DNA of 64,000 bases from Castellaniella sp047971665. Lineage in GTDB: Bacteria > Pseudomonadota > Gammaproteobacteria > Burkholderiales > Burkholderiaceae_B. A program made the translations under genes and the position numbers. The stretch is from positions 1-64,000 of the forward strand of contig NZ_JBKEAA010000027.1 of the NCBI RefSeq assembly GCF_047971665.1, read 5' to 3'. The first letter of the stretch is position 1, and each line of letters opens with the position of its first letter. The notes beneath the pieces are model-generated. The model was not told the DNA's origin. It saw nothing but the letters and a program-made list of their open reading frames with translations, and did not search any database. Shown here one piece after another: positions 25,526 to 34,327 of the stretch.

Positions 25526-26311
25526 TCAGGCCGGCATGGGCAGCCGGCCGTCCCTGAGGAATGCCTCGAGTGGGTAGGAGTGGACCGTCCGCTCTCCGGC
25601 CGGTTTGAAGGCGACCTCGCGGGCGCCCGACTGGCACAGCCAGGGGCGCATGCTGCGGGGGGATTTCCCGACTAGGGCCTGGGGTGTGAACAGGCCGACG
25701 CACAGCCCTTGCGCCGGATCGCGGGCCGAACGGTATTCGAAGGCCTCCACGCCTGCCGCGCGCATGTCGGTTCCGAGGGCCTGGGTCGCCTCATAGCGCA
25801 CGGGATCGGTCAGCAGGGGTCGATGGGCATCGAAGGGCGGGGTCTGCAGCCGCAGGCCGTGTGTCGTGCGGTAGCCGACGGAAAACAGGGTGTGCTGGCT
25901 CTGGATGGCCTCCCCGGGTGGCGGGGAGGCCATCGAGTACCAGAACACGAAGCGGTAATAGGCGGATTCGGCCAGGGTCGCGCCCAGGTCGTGGCCGCCG
26001 TACAGCAGGCTGGGTTCGTGGGGGCGGCCGAAGCGCGATCCCCAGGGCAAGGGCGGATAGCGGAAGGGGGTGCGCAGCAGGTAGTGCAGCGGTCCGCCGC
26101 TGACGGGCCAGGGCGGCTTGGCGGCATCCAGCAGGGATTCCAGGATGGCCTGTTCTTCCAGCGTGTCCACGTATCCCAGGGTGGCAATGTGTTCCTGGCT
26201 TTCGACCAGACGATGCAGCAGACCCTGGATGGGGCCGATCCGGCGCTCGCCCGCACAGGCTTGCCACAATCCGCCGGGGCCGGTGTCAGGATCGATGCCG
26301 TGCCCGCGCAT
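25526..26311 (-). CDS. RES-domain toxin
   Basis: This 261-residue protein carries the RES domain: GSRFGRPHEPSLLYGGHDLGATLAESAYYRF around 90-125 has the conserved Arg, Tyr and Glu. A later Ser (FEYRSARDP) is in the expected place. RES toxins degrade cellular NAD+. The N-terminal 85 residues (GLWQACAGERRIGPIQGLLHRLVESQ) form an extension seen in the longer RES proteins. The start ATG 26311 lies two bases after the stop of the Xre-family antitoxin, the normal antitoxin-first order. The module is minus strand and ends convergently with azoR. Confidence 0.88.
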   Translation of the reverse strand: MRGHGIDPDTGPGGLWQACAGERRIGPIQGLLHRLVESQEHIATLGYVDTLEEQAILESLLDAAKPPWPVSGGPLHYLLRTPFRYPPLPWGSRFGRPHEPSLLYGGHDLGATLAESAYYRFVFWYSMASPPPGEAIQSQHTLFSVGYRTTHGLRLQTPPFDAHRPLLTDPVRYEATQALGTDMRAAGVEAFEYRSARDPAQGLCVGLFTPQALVGKSPRSMRPWLCQSGAREVAFKPAGERTVHSYPLEAFLRDGRLPMPA

Positions 26312-26313
26312 GG

Positions 26314-26685
26314 TCAGATCTTGCCGCGCATGGCATCCACGAAGCGCAGGACGGTCACCAGGCCCTGGATCGTGGTGATCTGCTCGGCGGGCACGCCGCC
26401 TGTGACGCGGTTCGGAGACTGCATGAAATGCCGGATCCACTGGACGTCACCGCCCGTGAGCGCGTAGAGCGCGCGGGCCAGCCGCACCAGCAGCAGCGCC
26501 AGTTCCCCCTGTTTGGAGGCGGGGTCCAGCGATTGCGCGGTCTTCATCCGGCTGATGGCGGTGCGGTGCATGCCCAGCACATCCGCCAATCCGGCCTGTC
26601 GCAGGCCGAGCTGCCCGGCCGCCCGCAGAACCGCCTTGGCCAGGACGGTATCCGGTGCCGGCAGGGTGTTGTGCAGGGCGGTCAT
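26314..26685 (-). CDS. Xre/MbcA/ParS-type antitoxin
   Basis: This 123-residue protein has an N-terminal Xre-like HTH (LGLRQAGLADVLGMHRTAISRM) and a C-terminal DUF2384-type domain (LALLLVRLARALYALTGGD, then WIRHFMQSPNRVTGGVPAEQI). This is the usual partner of RES toxins and both neutralises the toxin and represses the operon. The start ATG 26685 has GGGAGG 6 bases upstream; an in-frame ATG at 26715 overlaps the operator candidates and is less likely. It is followed within two bases by the RES gene. Confidence 0.9.
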   Translation of the reverse strand: MTALHNTLPAPDTVLAKAVLRAAGQLGLRQAGLADVLGMHRTAISRMKTAQSLDPASKQGELALLLVRLARALYALTGGDVQWIRHFMQSPNRVTGGVPAEQITTIQGLVTVLRFVDAMRGKI

Positions 26686-26706
26686 CTGAGCCTCCCGTGA
26701 ATGTTC

Positions 26707-26750
26707 AATATGCACATATTATCTTCTATCGGTGCATATTGCACAATATG
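26707..26750. promoter_or_regulatory. Paired palindromic operator of the RES-Xre module
   Basis: Two palindromes share the same core. AATATG-CA-CATATT lies at 26707-26720 and CATATTG-CA-CAATATG at 26735-26750. Their centres are 29 bases apart, close to three helical turns. In addition AATATGCAC (26707-26715) and GTGCATATT (26732-26740) form a 9-base inverted repeat. The sites lie 22-65 bases upstream of the antitoxin ATG, in the expected promoter, fitting cooperative autorepression. Confidence 0.65.
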
Positions 26751-26836
26751 AGCGCACAGCGGCGCGCGCGGCCCGGCGTTACGGCTGCGCCATGTCGGGC
26801 CGCGTCACTTGGAATGAAATCCGTTGGCGTGAATGG

Positions 26837-27319
26837 TCAGTCGCGGAAATTCTGGAACTGCAGCGGCAGTTCGACATCCGTCTTGCGCAGCAGGGCGATG
26901 ACCTGTTGCAGGTCGTCGCGTTTCTTGCCGGACACGCGCAGCTTGTCGCCGTTGATCTGGGTTTCGACCTTCATCTTGGCCTGTTTGATGGCCGCGATGA
27001 GTTTTTTGGACACGGCCTGTTCGATGCCCTGGCGGATGGTGATTTTCTGGCGCGCGCCGCCCAGATTCTCGAGCGGCTCGTCCGGGTCCATACAACGCAC
27101 ATCGATGCTGCGCGCCGACAGGCGTGCGCGCAGGATGTCGATCATCTGCTTGAGCTGAAAGGCGCTGGGCGCCGACTGGGTGACGACGTAGCCCTCCAGT
27201 TCGAAGCTCGCATCCGTTCCCTTGAAGTCGAAACGGGTGGCGAGCTCGCGGTTGGCCTGGTCGACGGCATTGGTCAGTTCGTGTTTGTCGACTTCGGAGA
27301 CGACGTCGAAACTGGGCAT
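26837..27319 (-). CDS. yajQ: YajQ-family nucleotide-binding protein
   Basis: This 160-residue cytoplasmic protein matches YajQ from end to end: MPSFDVVSEVDKHELTNAVDQ, RFDFKGTDASFELEG, a KITIRQGIEQAVSKKLIAAIK segment, and the C-terminal GKKRDDLQQVIALLRK. Members bind c-di-GMP or other nucleotides and RNA. The length is normal. Confidence 0.95.
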   Translation of the reverse strand: MPSFDVVSEVDKHELTNAVDQANRELATRFDFKGTDASFELEGYVVTQSAPSAFQLKQMIDILRARLSARSIDVRCMDPDEPLENLGGARQKITIRQGIEQAVSKKLIAAIKQAKMKVETQINGDKLRVSGKKRDDLQQVIALLRKTDVELPLQFQNFRD

Positions 27320-27355
27320 GAGGCGGACTCCTGAAAGAAGGGAAGGACTCCCCGG

Positions 27356-27937
27356 CTATTGTTCTTTTGCCAGTGCGGCCAGAGCCTGTGACAGGCCGCG
27401 GGACGCCAGCGGCAAGGTGATTTCGCGATCCGCCGCATCCTTGAACATGATCTTGCCCGGTTCGGATTGCGCGGCCAGCTCGCTGATCGTGGCGTTCGAG
27501 ATCTCTGACGATGCGAAGCAGGCGCCCGGCAGGCAGCGCTGCCAGGCCAGTTCGATCGGCGTGGCCTTTGCCTTGATCATGACCTGCGGCTTGGCGCCGA
27601 TCACGATGTTGGGCGGCACGACCACGGTCAGCCGTTCGCTTCCCCCCGATTGCGATTTGCCGATGGCGACCTGCGCGATGGGGTTGGTCTTGCCCTGTAT
27701 CGTGATCATGTAGACGACCTCACAGAGCTTGCGGGATGGCTCGCCGATGCGCTGGCAGCGCAAGATCCAGTCCCCGAAGCTGGCCGTCGTCACTGTGGGA
27801 GTGGCCGGAACCGGGGCGGCGGGCGCGGGTTTGCTGGCGGAAGCCTCTTTGGCCGCGCCTTTCTGGGTCTGCGCCGAGACGGTCGGCGAGGCCAGGGAAA
27901 GAATCGCGACGAGCCATAAACCAGATGAATAGCGCAT
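27356..27937 (-). CDS. Invasion associated locus B (IalB)-family protein
   Basis: This 193-residue secreted protein has a signal peptide (MRYSSGLWLVAILSLASPTVSA). An Ala/Pro/Lys linker follows, then the IalB domain from about 55 (FGDWILRCQRIGEPSRKLCEV, with its paired Cys) to the end, including AWQRCLPGACFAS with two more Cys. The start at 27937 has GAGG 9 bases upstream; an ATG at 27952 lacks a good site. The precise role outside Bartonella is unknown; location is probably periplasmic. It lies 36 bases upstream of yajQ's start, same strand. Confidence 0.82.
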   Translation of the reverse strand: MRYSSGLWLVAILSLASPTVSAQTQKGAAKEASASKPAPAAPVPATPTVTTASFGDWILRCQRIGEPSRKLCEVVYMITIQGKTNPIAQVAIGKSQSGGSERLTVVVPPNIVIGAKPQVMIKAKATPIELAWQRCLPGACFASSEISNATISELAAQSEPGKIMFKDAADREITLPLASRGLSQALAALAKEQ

Positions 27938-28014
27938 TGAATGCAACCTCATGTGAAGAGCCGCGATGGCTCATGAAAAAACGTATCGTGACCGCCCGGA
28001 GGATACGCCACCCC

Positions 28015-28335
28015 CTACAGCGATCGCAACCCGATATACAGGGCAGTCCCCGCCGTGATGCTCAACAGCGTCTGTCGTGTGCGCCATTGCAGCAGAACCA
28101 CCAGGATCACGGCGGCCAGCTCCTGCCAGGGCAGGCCGTCATGACTGCGCGCCTGACCAGCAGCGGTGTCGATCAATAGCAGGACCATGATCGACAGCGG
28201 AAGCGAGTCTCCGAGTTTATGAACGATGGGATGGCGGCGCAACCAGTGACCGGCGATGAAGGGCAGGGCGCGCAGCAGGATCGTCACCAGCGCCATCAAG
28301 GCGATGACGATCAGCACATAGCCGGTATCAGTCAT
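28015..28335 (-). CDS. azlD: AzlD-family branched-chain amino acid exporter small subunit
   Basis: This 106-residue protein with about four membrane helices matches AzlD: YVLIVIALMALVTILLRALPFIAG near the N-terminus and LPLSIMVLLLID after it. It works with AzlC in branched-chain amino acid export. The start ATG 28335 overlaps the end of azlC by 8 bases, so the two are coupled. An upstream ATG at 28401 falls inside azlC. Confidence 0.88.
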   Translation of the reverse strand: MTDTGYVLIVIALMALVTILLRALPFIAGHWLRRHPIVHKLGDSLPLSIMVLLLIDTAAGQARSHDGLPWQELAAVILVVLLQWRTRQTLLSITAGTALYIGLRSL

Positions 28336-29023
28336 GGGCGGCTCCGGTGGAAGGCGCGGGCCGGGCGGGCCGCAGGGCGGCCGCCAGCAGACTGAGCGCA
28401 ATGGCGATGGCCAGCGCCTGGGCGGGCATCAGCATGCTGCTGATCGTGTAGGCGGCGGCCGCGATCCAGATCGGCACCGCGTCGCGCCGCACGCGCCATT
28501 GTTCCACGGCCAGCACGGCGAACAGCGCCGCCAGCACGAAATCCAGTCCGGTCAGACCGATCTGTGCCTGGGCGCCCAGCACGACTCCCAGCGCTGTGCC
28601 GAGCACCCACCAGCCCTGGTTCAGGGCGCTGATCAGCGTCATGCGTGGCGTCCGTTCCTGCGCGGGCAGCGCCGTCAGGACGGAATAGGTCTCGTCCGTC
28701 AGGGCAAAGATGCAGTACCCGCGCTGCCAGCGATTGGACGGCAGGGTGTTGAGCAGGGACAGGCCATAGAACACATGGCGCAGATTGAGGATCAGAGTGG
28801 CCAGAACGATGGCGCTGATCGGCAGGCCGGCGGCCAGCATCGGCACCATCATGAACTGGGCCGCGCCCGCGTAGATCAACAGGCTGGACGCCAGGGCCAG
28901 CCAGCCGGAGCCGCCCGCCTGCACGAACAGAAAGCCGAAGACCGCGCCCAGCGGCACATAACCCATGGCGACCGGCGCCGTCAGGCTGGGGATGGACAGG
29001 GGGTTCGAGGTGGGGTCGGGCAT
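28328..29023 (-). CDS. azlC: AzlC-family branched-chain amino acid exporter large subunit
   Basis: This 231-residue inner-membrane protein has the AzlC signature: VAMGYVPLGAVFGFLF, SLLIYAGAAQFMMVPML and LNLRHVFYGLSL, then FALTDETYSVL. It forms an export system with AzlD downstream. The start MPDPTSNPLS at 29023 is chosen for family length. An ATG at 29086 adds a 21-residue tail; neither has a strong ribosome binding site, so the start is uncertain. Confidence 0.87.
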   Translation of the reverse strand: MPDPTSNPLSIPSLTAPVAMGYVPLGAVFGFLFVQAGGSGWLALASSLLIYAGAAQFMMVPMLAAGLPISAIVLATLILNLRHVFYGLSLLNTLPSNRWQRGYCIFALTDETYSVLTALPAQERTPRMTLISALNQGWWVLGTALGVVLGAQAQIGLTGLDFVLAALFAVLAVEQWRVRRDAVPIWIAAAAYTISSMLMPAQALAIAIALSLLAAALRPARPAPSTGAAHD

Positions 29024-29260
29024 CGGAAAAAATGAGTCGGGAAATCGGCGAATCAGCGACACACAGGCCAAGCCCCTCGGGCGCAATGGACCGAGGTGGA
29101 GGAGCCGCCGACGGCTTCAGGCGCGCAGGCCTAGAATTATAAGGTGCGGCATCCTGGATGACCGCGGATGCGGTGACGTGTCTTGATGCCTGTCACCAGA
29201 CACCGGGCCGTTCTGGACTTGAAGCGGCGGGGGATGGCGGGCTCGACAGGAGGCGTGGAG

Positions 29261-30214
29261 ATGAATGAATCGAATGAATCGAATGGATCGAGCGGAGCGG
29301 AGGCATCGGCACGACCGGCCGCGTGGACGCCGCCCGGCCCCGAAGCGCTGCGGGTCGGCTTCATCGGCGCGGGTCGGCTGGCGCGGGCGCTGTCGCTGGC
29401 CCTGTTGGCCGCCGGCATCCCGGTCGTCCGGGTCGCCAGCCGCGCCCGGGCCAGCAGTGAGACGCTGGCGGCGACGCTGCCAGTCTGTCAGGCCGGTGAT
29501 CTCCCGGATGTGGCCCGGGACTGTGATCTGGTGTTCCTGACGACGCCCGATGCCCTGATCTCCGAAGTCGCGTCTGCCGCGCCCTGGCATGCGGGTCAAG
29601 CGGTCGTGCATTGCAGCGGGGCCACCCCGGTCGCCTTGTTGCAGCCTGCCGCGGCCGCAGGGGCGCTGATCGGCGGCTTTCATCCCATGCAGGCTTTTGG
29701 TGGCGATCCGGAGGCGGCGCTTGCCAGTCTGCCGGGCTGCACCGTGGCCATCGATGCGGAACCGCCGCTGGATGCCTTGCTGCACACGCTGGCCCGTCGT
29801 CTGGGCTGCGTCGGCCTGAGGTTGCCGCCGCAGGCGCGTGTGCGCTACCACGCCTCGGGGGGATATGCGTCGCAGCATGTTCATGCGCTCCTGGCCGAGG
29901 CGGTGCGGCTGTGGCAATCCTGGGGCGCGACGGAACAGCAGGCGCTGGATGCGCTGCTGCCGCTCTTGCGCGGCACACTGGAATCCGTGTCCCGCAGCGG
30001 TCTCGCGGCCGGCATGCCGGGCCCGGTTTCGCGCGGGGATGCGGGGACGGTGCGGCTGCACCGCCAGGCCTTGCAGGCGGTCGACCCGGACATGCGCGAT
30101 CTTTACGACCGGCTGTGTCATCGCGGTGTCGCGCTGGCTCGCCAGGCCGGGCGGCTGGATGCGGCCGGCGCCGAACGGCTCGAGCAGATCCTCAACGCCG
30201 CGCCGGATCGTTGA
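29261..30214 (+). CDS. Rossmann-like and DUF2520 domain protein
   Basis: This 317-residue protein has an N-terminal Rossmann fold (LRVGFIGAGRLARALSLALL, about residues 30-50) and the DUF2520 domain from about 145 (GGFHPMQAFGGDPEAA, then YHASGGYASQHVHALLAEA). It resembles NADP-binding oxidoreductases such as ProC/KPR-like folds, but the reaction is unknown. The start ATG 29261 has AGGAGG upstream. The first codons are a 9-base tandem repeat (gaatgaatc) encoding Asn-Glu-Ser units, an unstructured N-terminus. It is convergent with ung. Confidence 0.85.
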   Translation: MNESNESNGSSGAEASARPAAWTPPGPEALRVGFIGAGRLARALSLALLAAGIPVVRVASRARASSETLAATLPVCQAGDLPDVARDCDLVFLTTPDALISEVASAAPWHAGQAVVHCSGATPVALLQPAAAAGALIGGFHPMQAFGGDPEAALASLPGCTVAIDAEPPLDALLHTLARRLGCVGLRLPPQARVRYHASGGYASQHVHALLAEAVRLWQSWGATEQQALDALLPLLRGTLESVSRSGLAAGMPGPVSRGDAGTVRLHRQALQAVDPDMRDLYDRLCHRGVALARQAGRLDAAGAERLEQILNAAPDR

Positions 30215-30254
30215 GGCGGCGCGGCCAGGCGTGCATGCGGCCCTGGTCTGTGAC

Positions 30255-31037
30255 TCAGCCGCCGTAGCCGGGGGCGGCGGCGGGTGTGCGGGCCAGCATC
30301 CAGTCGATGCCTGATTCTCCATGCGCCCGCAGCCAGTCATTGGCCTGGCGGAAATGATCGCAGCCGATGAAGGGGCGCGGTGGCCGCAGGGCGGACAGGG
30401 GTGAGGGATGGTTGGCGGTCAGAACCTCGACCGGACCGGCCGGGGGTTGCATGTCCAGCAGCGCGCGCCGTGCCTGGGCGTGTGATCCCCAGAGCAGCAG
30501 GACCTTGGGGCGGGTCTCGCGCAACACCCGCATGATCAGCGCGTCCGTGATGTGCTCCCAGCCCTTTTTGGCATGTGAGGCCGGCTGATGGGCTTCGACA
30601 GTGAGCGAGGTGTTCAGCAACAGCACGCCCTGACGCGCCCAGCGCACCAGACTGTTGCGAGGCGGCTGCCCGGGTTCTCCGTATTCCCGGGCGAGTTCCT
30701 TGAACATGTTGCGCAGGCTGGGCGGCGTGGGGCAGAAGTCCGGCACGGAGAACGCCAGGCCCTGGGCCTGGTTCGGTCCGTGGTAGGGGTCCTGGCCGAC
30801 GATCACCACCTGGACCGCGTCCGGAGGAATCTCGATCAGGGCGCGGAAGGGTCGCAGCGGGAAGATGCGGGCGCCCGCCGCCAGCCGTTCGGCCAGCATG
30901 GCATCGAGGCGGCTCAGGATGTCTTGCAGGTGAGGCGCTTCGAGCGCGGATTTCCAGACGGGCGGCAGCGTGTCGATCTGGGCGCGCAGGGATCCCTGAA
31001 ACGCATTCTGCACTTCGGTATCGGAGGGTGGGAGCAT
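30255..31037 (-). CDS. ung: Uracil-DNA glycosylase
   Basis: This 260-residue family 1 enzyme excises uracil from DNA. The water-activating loop VVIVGQDPYHGPNQAQGLAF lies near residue 80. FKELAREYGEP and GVLLLNTSLTVEAHQPASH follow, and the minor-groove loop HPSPLSALRPPRPFIGCDHF lies near 207. The C-terminal extension (WMLARTPAAAPGYGG) is short. The enzyme appears intact. Confidence 0.96.
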   Translation of the reverse strand: MLPPSDTEVQNAFQGSLRAQIDTLPPVWKSALEAPHLQDILSRLDAMLAERLAAGARIFPLRPFRALIEIPPDAVQVVIVGQDPYHGPNQAQGLAFSVPDFCPTPPSLRNMFKELAREYGEPGQPPRNSLVRWARQGVLLLNTSLTVEAHQPASHAKKGWEHITDALIMRVLRETRPKVLLLWGSHAQARRALLDMQPPAGPVEVLTANHPSPLSALRPPRPFIGCDHFRQANDWLRAHGESGIDWMLARTPAAAPGYGG

Positions 31038-31110
31038 ATCGTTCTTCGGAATCGGGGTTCGTCAAAAACGGCCTGGCGAACCGGCGCCGGCACCGGCGCG
31101 CGGGAGCGGA

Positions 31111-32514
31111 TCAGCGTGGACAGGCCTTGATCAATGCTGCCAGGCGTTCGGACAGATGGGGTTCATCCATCTGGGATACATTGAACCGCATCATGCCGTC
31201 CGCTGTCTGCGTCTGGCTGAAGACATTGCCGGGAGCCAGCATCAAGCCCTGTTGCAGCCCCGCCCGCGCCAACCGTGCGCCATCGATGCCATCGGGCAGC
31301 CGACACCATAGAAACATGCCGTCCTCGGGTTCGTGCCAGGGCCGCAGGCCCAGGGCATTCAGTTGGCGGATTGTGCGGGACATGGCCCGGGCCAGTTGTT
31401 GACGCAGCAGCCGGGTGTGCTGCTGCCAGGCGCCGTCGCGCAGCAGCCGGGCGATGACGGCCTGCGTCAGACCGGCCCCGGAAAAGGTCGTGGCGGTCCT
31501 CAGATCGGCCAGGGCGTCGAGCCAGTCTTCGCGCGCGATCAGGTAGCCGCAGCGCAAACTGGCCGACAGGGTCTTGGAAAAACTGCCGACCTGCGCGACC
31601 CGCGCGTGATCGTCTCCGGTCACCAGGCGGGCCGAGGGCCGGGACTCGAAGTCACCGAAGATGTCGTCCTCGATCAGGATCAGATCATGACGGTGGGCCA
31701 GCGTCCGGATGCGCTGCGCCTTGTCGGCCGACAAACGGGCGCCGGTCGGATTGTGCGGCCCGGCGTTGCTGAGGTAGAGACGCGGGCGATGGGCGCGCAG
31801 GGCGGCTTCGAAGCGATCCATGTCCGGGCCGTCGGGTGTGAGGGGGACGCTGACGATGCGGGCCCGGTGCGCGCGCAGCAGCGCCAGGAAATTGAAATAG
31901 CAGGGGTCATCGACCAGGACGGCGTCGCCCGGTTCGATCAGGAACCGGCACAGCAGATCCACGGCCTGGGTGCCGGAATCGGTCAGCAGGATGTGTCGTG
32001 GATCGACCGTCAGGCCGCGCGCGCTCAGGTGCCGGGCGATCAGGGTGCGCAGAGCCGGCAGGCCCAGCGCGGGCGCGTAGTCGGTCAGCGGCGCGCCCGG
32101 ATCGCGCGCGACCTGACGCAGGGCGCGGCGGATGGCGTCCCGGGGCATCCAGTGCTCCGGCAGCCAGCCGCAGCCGGGCTTGAGGGCCTGGGCACCGAGA
32201 TCCAGCGATTGGCGCGAGACCCAGAGCGGATCGATCTGACGATCCAGGCGGGGGCCGATTTCCGCCAGTGTCAGCGGCGCCAGGGGGCCGGCGACATAAA
32301 AACCCGCCCCGGCGCGTGCGCGGATGACGCCTTCGACCGCCAGCCGGTCATAGGCTTCGACCACGGTGGATTTGGAGACACCGTGCTGCGCTGCCATTCC
32401 CCGCAGGGAGGGCAGCCGCGCGCCGGGTGGCCATTCCCGGGCCGCGATGCGCTGGCGCACGAATTGCATGATGCCGGCGGTGCGGCCCGTGGAAGAAATC
32501 TGTGGCGTATCCAT
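31111..32514 (-). CDS. MocR-type PLP-dependent transcriptional regulator
   Basis: This 467-residue fusion has a GntR winged HTH at the N-terminus (FVRQRIAAREWPPGARLPSLRGMAAQHGVSKSTVVEAYDRL in two parts, about 18-60) and a type I aminotransferase-like domain from about 100. The PLP features are LTDSGTQAVDLLCRFLIEPGD, SNAGPHNPTGA, and the lysine motif GSFSKTLSASLRCGYL near 335. The gene is back to back with an EamA transporter gene (107 bases), which it probably controls in response to an amino compound or PLP. Confidence 0.92.
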   Translation of the reverse strand: MDTPQISSTGRTAGIMQFVRQRIAAREWPPGARLPSLRGMAAQHGVSKSTVVEAYDRLAVEGVIRARAGAGFYVAGPLAPLTLAEIGPRLDRQIDPLWVSRQSLDLGAQALKPGCGWLPEHWMPRDAIRRALRQVARDPGAPLTDYAPALGLPALRTLIARHLSARGLTVDPRHILLTDSGTQAVDLLCRFLIEPGDAVLVDDPCYFNFLALLRAHRARIVSVPLTPDGPDMDRFEAALRAHRPRLYLSNAGPHNPTGARLSADKAQRIRTLAHRHDLILIEDDIFGDFESRPSARLVTGDDHARVAQVGSFSKTLSASLRCGYLIAREDWLDALADLRTATTFSGAGLTQAVIARLLRDGAWQQHTRLLRQQLARAMSRTIRQLNALGLRPWHEPEDGMFLWCRLPDGIDGARLARAGLQQGLMLAPGNVFSQTQTADGMMRFNVSQMDEPHLSERLAALIKACPR

Positions 32515-32540
32515 CAGTACAGTTTATAGCGATTGTACTG
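32515..32540. promoter_or_regulatory. Operator candidate between MocR and EamA genes
   Basis: CAGTACA (32515-32521) and TGTACTG (32534-32540) form a perfect 7-base inverted repeat with a 12-base spacer, directly before the MocR start codon. Further copies of the half-site (acagt, actgtat at 32542-32548) continue towards the transporter. MocR proteins typically bind repeated half-sites in the shared divergent promoter. Confidence 0.5.
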
Positions 32541-32621
32541 CACTGTATCTGGATTCGACTGGCGCAGCAAGGCATGCTGAGATCCAGGCAGACCGTCCCG
32601 CAAGGATCACAAGGAAGACGC

Positions 32622-33515
32622 ATGAACACGGCAACACGCGGCTGGATCAACGGCATGATCGGGGTTTCGATTTTCAGCGGCTCGCTGCCAGCCACCCGGC
32701 TGGCCGTGCTGGGGCTCGACCCGTTGTTCGTCACGGCGGCGCGGGCGGCGCTGGCTGGCCTGCTGGCCCTGGCCGTCCTGGCCCTGACGCGCGGCCCCCG
32801 GCCCGCACGGGCCGATCTGCGCACCCTGCTGCTGGTGGCATTGGGCGTCGTGGTCGGCTTTCCCCTGCTCACCGCCCTGGCGCTGCGCACCATCACATCG
32901 GCCCATTCCCTGGTTTTCATCGGCTTGCTGCCGCTGGCCACGGCGCTTTTCGGCACCTGGCTGGGCGGTGAGCGGCCCGTGCGCGCCTTCTGGATGTTCG
33001 CCATCCTGGGCGCGGCATCGGTGGTCGGTTTCGCATTCAGCCGGGACGGCTCGGGGTCGCTGGGCGCCGATGCGCTGATGATGGCCGCCATTGTCTCCTG
33101 CGGCTATGGCTACGCCGAGGGCGCCCGCCTGTCGCGCCAGTTGGGCGGCTGGCAGGTCATCTGCTGGGTGCTGGTGCTGTCGCTGCCGGTCAGCCTGCCT
33201 CTGGCCGTGCTCCTGCGCCCCGCTGTATGGACCAGCATCGCCGTGTCCGCCTGGGGCGGCCTGGCCTATGTGACTGTCTTCAGCATGCTGGTGGGTTTTG
33301 TGTTCTGGTATCGGGGGCTGGCCCTGGGCGGCATCGCCGCCGTCGGACAGTTGCAATTGCTGCAGCCGTTCATGGGGCTGATGCTGGCCGCCTGGCTGTT
33401 GGGCGAGCCGGTCACCCCAGCGATGCTGGTGGTCACGGCCTTTGTGGTGGCGTGTGTAGCGGGCGCCCGGTACACGGCCGCAGCGCCGGCCACGGCCTCG
33501 GGCGCCGCGCATTGA
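32622..33515 (+). CDS. EamA/DMT-family transporter
   Basis: This 297-residue protein has ten predicted helices in two EamA halves (GWINGMIGVSIFSGSLPATRLAVL, LVFIGLLPLATALFGTWLGGE; then GWQVICWVLVLSLPVSLPLAVL and GLMLAAWLLGEPVTPAMLVV). It is a drug/metabolite-type exporter or importer. The start ATG 32622 precedes the first helix and has AAGGAAG upstream; in-frame codons before it, to 32502, overlap the operator. Divergence from a MocR gene suggests the substrate is an amino compound or vitamin B6-related. Confidence 0.88.
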   Translation: MNTATRGWINGMIGVSIFSGSLPATRLAVLGLDPLFVTAARAALAGLLALAVLALTRGPRPARADLRTLLLVALGVVVGFPLLTALALRTITSAHSLVFIGLLPLATALFGTWLGGERPVRAFWMFAILGAASVVGFAFSRDGSGSLGADALMMAAIVSCGYGYAEGARLSRQLGGWQVICWVLVLSLPVSLPLAVLLRPAVWTSIAVSAWGGLAYVTVFSMLVGFVFWYRGLALGGIAAVGQLQLLQPFMGLMLAAWLLGEPVTPAMLVVTAFVVACVAGARYTAAAPATASGAAH

Positions 33516-33571
33516 GGGGGGGCTGGCGCGGCGCGGGTGCGGCCCGGTCGTCGGGCCGCGCCCGGCGCGGT

Positions 33572-34327
33572 TCAAACAGAGGCTTCGGCCCTGAGCGTGG
33601 CCACGAAACGTTGGGTGCGTGGATCCTGGGGGCTCTGGAACAAGGCGGCGGAAGGTCCCGCCTCGATGACCGCGCCATCCTGCAGGAATACGGTCTGGCG
33701 GGCGATCTGCGCGGCCAGGCGCAGATCGTGAGTGGCCATCAGCATGGTCATGCCCTCGTCGGCCAGGTCGCCCAGTACCGTGACAACTTCGGCCGCCAGT
33801 CCGGGGTCCAGGGCCGAGGTGGGCTCATCGCACAGCAGGACGCGCGGTTCGGGCGCCAGCGCGCGGGCGATGGCCACGCGTTGCTGCTGGCCGCCCGACA
33901 GGCTCGAGGGCCAGGCATCGGCCTTTTCCCGCAGGCCGACTTTTTCCAGGAGCCCGAGGGCGCGTTCATGGGCGCGCTCGCGGCCCCAGCCCTTGACGGT
34001 CACCAGGCCTTCCATGACATTCTGCACTGCGGTCTGGTGGGGGAACAGCTGGAAATTCTGGAACACCATGCCGGTCTGCTGGCGAATGCGTTGCACGGCC
34101 GGCCGCGCCGGCGGGCGCCCGGGCTGGAATTCCAGGGTTTCCTCTCCCAGTCTGAGCCGCCCCGCGTCGGGAACGTCGAGCAGGTTCACGCAGCGCAGCA
34201 GCGTGCTCTTGCCGCTGCCCGACGGGCCGATGAGGGCGGTGACCTGGCCCTCCTGGATGGAGACGTCGACGCCGTGCAGCACCTCGTTGCCGGCAAAGGA
34301 TTTGCGGATGCCTTGCAGATCGATCAT
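33572..34327 (-). CDS. Amino acid ABC transporter ATP-binding protein (cystine type)
   Basis: This 251-residue ABC ATPase of the polar amino acid class has Walker A GPSGSGKSTLL near residue 37, the Q-loop in GMVFQNFQLFPHQTAVQN, signature SLSGGQQQRVAIARAL, Walker B VLLCDEPTSALDP and the switch His in ATHDLRLA. The start ATG 34327 (MIDLQGIRKSF) overlaps the permease gene by 4 bases. It is the last gene of a three-gene minus-strand operon. Confidence 0.93.
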   Translation of the reverse strand: MIDLQGIRKSFAGNEVLHGVDVSIQEGQVTALIGPSGSGKSTLLRCVNLLDVPDAGRLRLGEETLEFQPGRPPARPAVQRIRQQTGMVFQNFQLFPHQTAVQNVMEGLVTVKGWGRERAHERALGLLEKVGLREKADAWPSSLSGGQQQRVAIARALAPEPRVLLCDEPTSALDPGLAAEVVTVLGDLADEGMTMLMATHDLRLAAQIARQTVFLQDGAVIEAGPSAALFQSPQDPRTQRFVATLRAEASV

